Source: Rhizophagus clarus
Lineage: Eukaryota; Glomeromycota; Glomeromycetes; Glomerales; Glomeraceae
Assembly: GCA_015698045.1 (NCBI GenBank)
Contig: BLAL01000009.1
Location: forward strand, 372,001-436,000
Direction: 5' to 3'
Length of the DNA stretch: 64,000 nt
Made by a program: the position numbers and the translations under genes. Below, piece after piece: positions 59,764 to 64,000 of the stretch (position 1 is the first letter of the stretch; each line of letters begins with the position of its first letter). Under the pieces are notes generated by a model that did not search any database, had not been told where the DNA came from, and worked only from the letters and a program-made list of their open reading frames with translations.

Positions 59764-61873
59764 ATGATGTTGGGTCATGAGAGTTCTTACAGTTTTTCGT
59801 GGGTATTTCGCAAATGTTTTATTAGTTTTTTGTATAAATGCTTAACCAGTAATGAATGTTCCTTTATTTTTATATTTACCTTTCGTAATATATGTTCCAT
59901 TATTATTACATTGACCTTTCGTAATATATGTTCCTTTATTATTAGTTTATCTTATACTTTTGTTAATAAACGATGGTCCTCTAAATTTTCATGGGCTGAT
60001 AACGAACGGAATTATTATAATACATGTGAAGAAAACGATCAACTTTATGAAGTCATATTTTTTAAAACATCAGATTATGATTTGGATAGATACGAAAGAT
60101 CAGCAAAATATGAGAGTGCAAAGTTAATTTTATGTGAAAAATGTAATCAAAAAATTAATAGCATCATATGTTTTGAATATTATGGTAAAGTAAATGGTAA
60201 AGTAAATGGTCATGAAAAAGAAACTGGATACCCTATGATGATTGGAACGTGCGGAGGCTGTTTTGGAATAATAGAAAACTACGACGGGTGTTTGACTTGC
60301 AAACTAAAAAATGTTTTTAATAATTTTATTAATTATTTCTGTGATAGGAAATTTAAGAAATGTGATCCTATATTATGTTTAGATTGTAATCGAAATATTG
60401 ATAGGCTTATAATATGTTTTAATTGTTATAATAGTGAAACTAATTATGAAAAAAAATATCATATGAAATTTGGAAGGTGTAAGGAATGTTGTCGAGTAAT
60501 AACAGGTTACTATGGATGTTTATTTTGTAATCCAATGCGATTTAAACGAAAATTTGATATATGTCATAGTGGTAATACAGAGATTGATGAATTAATACGA
60601 TATCATCAAATTTCTGCACGTGATCTTAATAATATTTTAGAATGGATCCCATATGATAAGTTTAGAGATATTAAATATATGGCTGAAGGAGGTTTTGCTA
60701 AAGTGTATTCAGCTACTTGGATCGATGGATTTATTATCAATTGGGATCAAGAATTCAATAATTGGAAAAGATCCGGAGCATATAAAGTTGCCTTAAAAGT
60801 ACTAAAAAATTCAAGGGATATGAGTTTAGATTTTATAAATGAGGTATAAAATACTGTATGTTAGAATAATTTAAATTTCTTATTTCATTTTATTTATTTA
60901 TTTATTCTTAATTTTTTTTATAATTTATAGATTAAAAATTTGACAAAAATTCCTAATAATTGTGAGGGTATAGTAAAATTTTATGGAATTACGCAGGATC
61001 CTACTACTTCTAATTATGCACTAGTATTCAAATTAGAAGATTGTGACTTACGATATTGTCTCAAACAATATTTTAATTCAAGTCCAAATAAAAAACGACA
61101 TTTGTTTAGGTCTTAAGAATATTCATAAATATGGATTAATTCATAAAGATCTTCATTTGGGTAATGTTTTGTGTTCTAATTGGACATCCGCATACATTAG
61201 TGATTTTGGATTTAGTAAACCAGCAAATGAAAATTCTTCACATACAAATAATATTAATACTTACGGAGTATTACCATATATGGCACCTGAAATATTACGT
61301 GGAAAAGAATATACACAAGAATCTGATGTATATTCATTAGGTATTGTTATAAATGAAATAACTTCAGAAAATTCTCCATTTTATAACCAATCACATGATT
61401 ATTATCTTGCATTAGATATATGTCGTGGATTACGACCAAATATAAAAAAAGATTTACTAGACGAATTAAAAGAATTAATTCAAAAATGTTGGGATGCAAA
61501 TCCAAATAACCGACCAACTTCTGAAATAGTTTTTAATACAATTAAAAGGATAAAGAGTGAAAAGGAGGCACGGTTATTTGATTTTAATGAAACAACAACA
61601 ATAACAGAATCTGATACACATCCTCATCCTCAAGCAATATATACCAGCCAACTTCTTAGTTTTAAAAATTTACCTGAACCCGTGAATTGTTTAAATCAAG
61701 AAGAATTTATCTCTTCAAGATATACTACACAAGTGCATACAGGTAATTATATTATTTTCCATCTGTATAATGTATATTTTAAATATGTATTGTCGCTTAT
61801 TAAAAATTTTATAATCTTTATAGAAATTAAAAATCGTTGTTCTGAGTGTTTTGATTGTATAATTATTAATTGA
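59764..61873 (+). pseudogene. Cys-rich protein kinase paralogue with a frameshift
   Basis: Exon 1 (59764 or, by paralogy, 59767 to 60843) is fully open and encodes the same N-terminal region, CxxC modules and glycine loop (AEGGFAKVY, VALK) as the gene at 46780, with one instead of two SDYDLDRYER units. Exon 2 starts at 60931 (IKNLTKIPNNC) but loses about 11 nt near 61088-61100, where the paralogue reads KKQYIENICLGL. The upstream frame stops soon after SPNKKRHLF, while the downstream frame from ICLGLKNIHKYGL to 61742 is intact, with HKDLHLGN, SDFG and MAPE. The last exon, 61824-61873, ends CFDCIIIN. Either the gene has recently died, or the allele makes a kinase-less N-terminal product, or the sequence has an error here. 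A stop-free frame also runs through the last intron. Confidence 0.7.
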
Positions 61874-63637
61874 AACAACTTTATTAGGTAAAATAAACTT
61901 ATATAGATATGTAAACCCCTATTTACCTTTTTTTAATCATTTAACGAAGCATATCTAATAGTTCAGTATTTAATAATGCATTGGCTAAATCACTTTACAT
62001 TTACTATTAAGATCTCATATTTAAAATTTTATTCTATAATTTTAATCAGTAACGTGACATTTTTTATTTGGAAATTGGAAAGTATTTACTTAATGCGACA
62101 GAATTCTTTCCGATAATTTTTTTCAAATAAACCAGTGATATTAAAACGTATAGAAATAATAGCAGATAGGTCTGTCATTTTAAAAATGTTAGACTACTGT
62201 GATCTTTCAATAACAAAATTAGTAAATAAAAATAACTAATCATAAAATCGTGCCAGGTAAATACGGGAATCTATAAACACAGTCAATTTAATATAAATAA
62301 TTCCAAACTCCTCGACTTGTTTTTCAGGATATAAATAATATATACATATTCAGTGTTTATCTATTTATTTAAAATTAAATGTAATGGACCTTTCTTAATG
62401 AAATTATCGTTTAGTTTATATGTGCTGTATCTTCAGTAATAATGGTACTTGTTTCTCATTTACCTTTGATTATAAATTATCGAGTTTTTTTAACATTAAA
62501 CGACGTTTCTCAAAATCGTTCCTTTAATAAATTTGGGAGAAGTTAGGTTTAAAATATCGGAAATGTTTTGAATGTTATGGTAAAATAATTAGTCATAAAT
62601 GATTTTTATGCAAATAAATTTCTTCACATTCTATATAATTATGTAATCCGAAATTCGGCATAGATTTATCGCTATAACAATTTACTTGAACCTGGCGATC
62701 GTATTAAGTCAAACCGGATTTTAATATGAAATATTCTCAACTCAAGTAAACATAATGTAATCTAAATGGTAGTTTTAAAAAAAAAAATTGGGAATAACTA
62801 TTTATAAACGCTTTTTTTGAATTTATCATGACTCATGACAAATTTTTAATTAATTTATAGCAAGACCTTAGATGCCGCTGCTTAAATCTCCATATAAGGA
62901 ATGAACTACACGATAATCTTTCAGTTAACTTTACTTCTGATGATTTAAAAATGAATTTTCATTATAAATTAAGTCCTTACATTAAAATGTCATTTAATTT
63001 TTATCGTCATGACATTACACATTTTCCTTTTCTCTATAGAATTCAGCATTGCATCAATACAAGTATCATATTAAACTACATTTCTTATATTTGTTTTTGT
63101 ATTCATGCAAGACATCCAACTCAATACTGACGCTTCCGACCTTTTCTTATCATAAATGTTGAATACTCAAGGCGTAGAAGGTGCAAGGTTAAACACAACA
63201 ATAGATTTGAAAGTATGATTTACAAACATGTATATATTAATCTAAAATTTTATTTCATTAAAAGATTAAGAATTATGAAAATTGTCTAAATCAAATTTAA
63301 AATGAAGAAAATGAATAGTGAATTAACGATTTGTCTATAAATAAAAATGATTTATTCATCATTGTCTTCATCATCTATAGAAAACCCATTTATGGCCCTC
63401 GATATAATGTTTCCTGTATTTTTCATTATATAAATATGTATGAGTTCTTCTTTGGTTCTGCAAAACGAAACTTGTTTCCTTAAAGAATCAATTACATAAT
63501 CTTCTTATATTCAAGGAATTAAATTATATAATTTTTAATGAATTAATATCACAAGGCTTTAGTAACCTTTTCTTTTTTTTAATAAATCTAGTTTCTGGAA
63601 CCCATCGTGGTTCAACGCTATGGTGCTAATCAATAAC
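61874..63637. other. Intergenic AT-rich DNA
   Basis: No gene supported. A 21-bp exact match to the Cys-rich kinase exon (TGTTTTGAATGTTATGGTAA, about 62566) suggests a tiny relic of that family. A possible coding exon on either strand reaches in from the minisatellite at 63638. Confidence 0.45.
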
Positions 63638-63975
63638 ATTAGGCCTTCCATCCTCGACAACGTCGTTAGGCCTTCCATCCTCGACAACGTTAGGCCTTCC
63701 ATCATCGACGACATCGTTAGGCCTTCCATCCTCGACAACGTCGTTAGGCCTTCCATCATCGACAACGTCGTTAGGCCTTCCATCATCGACAACGTCGTTA
63801 GGCCTTCCATCATCGACAACGTCGTTAGGCCTTCCATCATCGACAACGTCGTTAGGCCTTCCATCATCGACAACGTCGTTAGGCCTTCCATCATCGACAA
63901 TGTCGTTAGGCCTTCCATCATCGACGACGTCGTTAGGCCTTCCATCCTCGATAACGTTAAGCCTTCTATCCTCCT
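63638..63975. repeat. 27-bp minisatellite, about 13 units, possibly coding
   Basis: Units of 27 bp (some 24) built on GTTAGGCCTTCCATCATCGA plus CAACGTC. All lengths are multiples of three, so several frames stay open. On the minus strand one frame reads VVDDGRPND repeats preceded by GTISEEDRRLNVIEDGRPND and ends at a stop near 63629; on the plus strand another reads VRPSIIDNV repeats after FWNPSWFNAMVLINN and continues to the window end. In both, the unit-to-unit changes are synonymous or mild (D/E, V/I, I/L, N/D). Array and reading frame may belong to a gene that extends beyond 64000. Confidence 0.85.
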
Positions 63976-64000
63976 CACTAATAGTACCTTGATTATGACG

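Noticed and set aside
61743-61823. Open frame running through the last intron of the kinase paralogue
   Set aside because: The paralogues have clear GT-AG introns here and the downstream exon gives the family's CFDC ending; read-through is accidental.
63559-63978. Minus-strand frame of MEGLTTLSM repeats as a protein
   Set aside because: Unit variants cause radical changes in this frame, whereas two other frames show conservative changes; this frame is more likely a shadow.

Overview
The window looks like a piece of a nuclear genome from an arbuscular mycorrhizal fungus, most likely Rhizophagus irregularis or a close relative (Glomeromycotina). The evidence is very low GC, short GTAAGT...AG introns (about 75-110 nt), several BTB-BACK-TLDc genes, TKL-like protein kinases with the C-terminal pattern HPQAxYTSR...CLDC, decayed hAT transposons, and a relic of an uncharacterised protein family I associate with this lineage. 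The species name is inference from family content; no marker gene is present.

Layout. 1-9.8 kb: one BTB-TLDc gene on the minus strand (1120-2717), then AT-rich DNA with simple repeats and small transposon-like relics. 10-13 kb: two small two-exon genes for short secreted cysteine-containing peptides. 13.9-15.6 kb: a GC-richer tandem array with a unit of about 392 bp. 15.8-30 kb: a BTB-TLDc cluster with two pseudogene pieces, one intact plus-strand gene and two nearly identical minus-strand genes. The last two lie in a direct segmental duplication that holds a hAT relic between its copies and a 1.5-kb inverted-repeat element inside one copy. 33.2-38.3 kb: a protein kinase gene whose 5' half is an extraordinary intron/micro-exon array. 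42-44.8 kb: a hAT relic with its ends preserved. 45.1-48.9 kb: a D-glycerate-3-kinase-like gene and a Cys-rich protein kinase gene. 49-57.9 kb: mostly decayed sequence. 58-61.9 kb: a truncated kinase pseudogene and a frameshifted kinase paralogue. 63.6-64 kb: a 27-bp coding-like minisatellite.

Main discovery. In the minus-strand kinase gene (38257-33201) the two first exons are joined to the kinase exons by about 35 consecutive micro-exons. Thirty-three are exactly 3 nt, one is 6 nt and one is 1 nt. Each has an AG acceptor on one side and GTAAGT on the other, in introns of about 75-115 nt with a CTAAC branch-site motif in the array units. Twenty-six of them form a near-identical tandem array. 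Joined in order they give an open reading frame of 36 residues that enters the kinase domain in the right frame. Skipping the 1-nt exon, or the whole chain, creates an early stop. Because the introns are phase 1, each codon is built from two neighbouring micro-exons. The four common modules (ATC, TTG, GGA, GGT) form a closed set in which no order can make a stop codon. This looks like a combinatorial peptide-diversifying locus in a kinase N-terminal region.

No experiment or database search supports any of this. Gene models rest on reading frames, splice signals and comparison between paralogues within the window.
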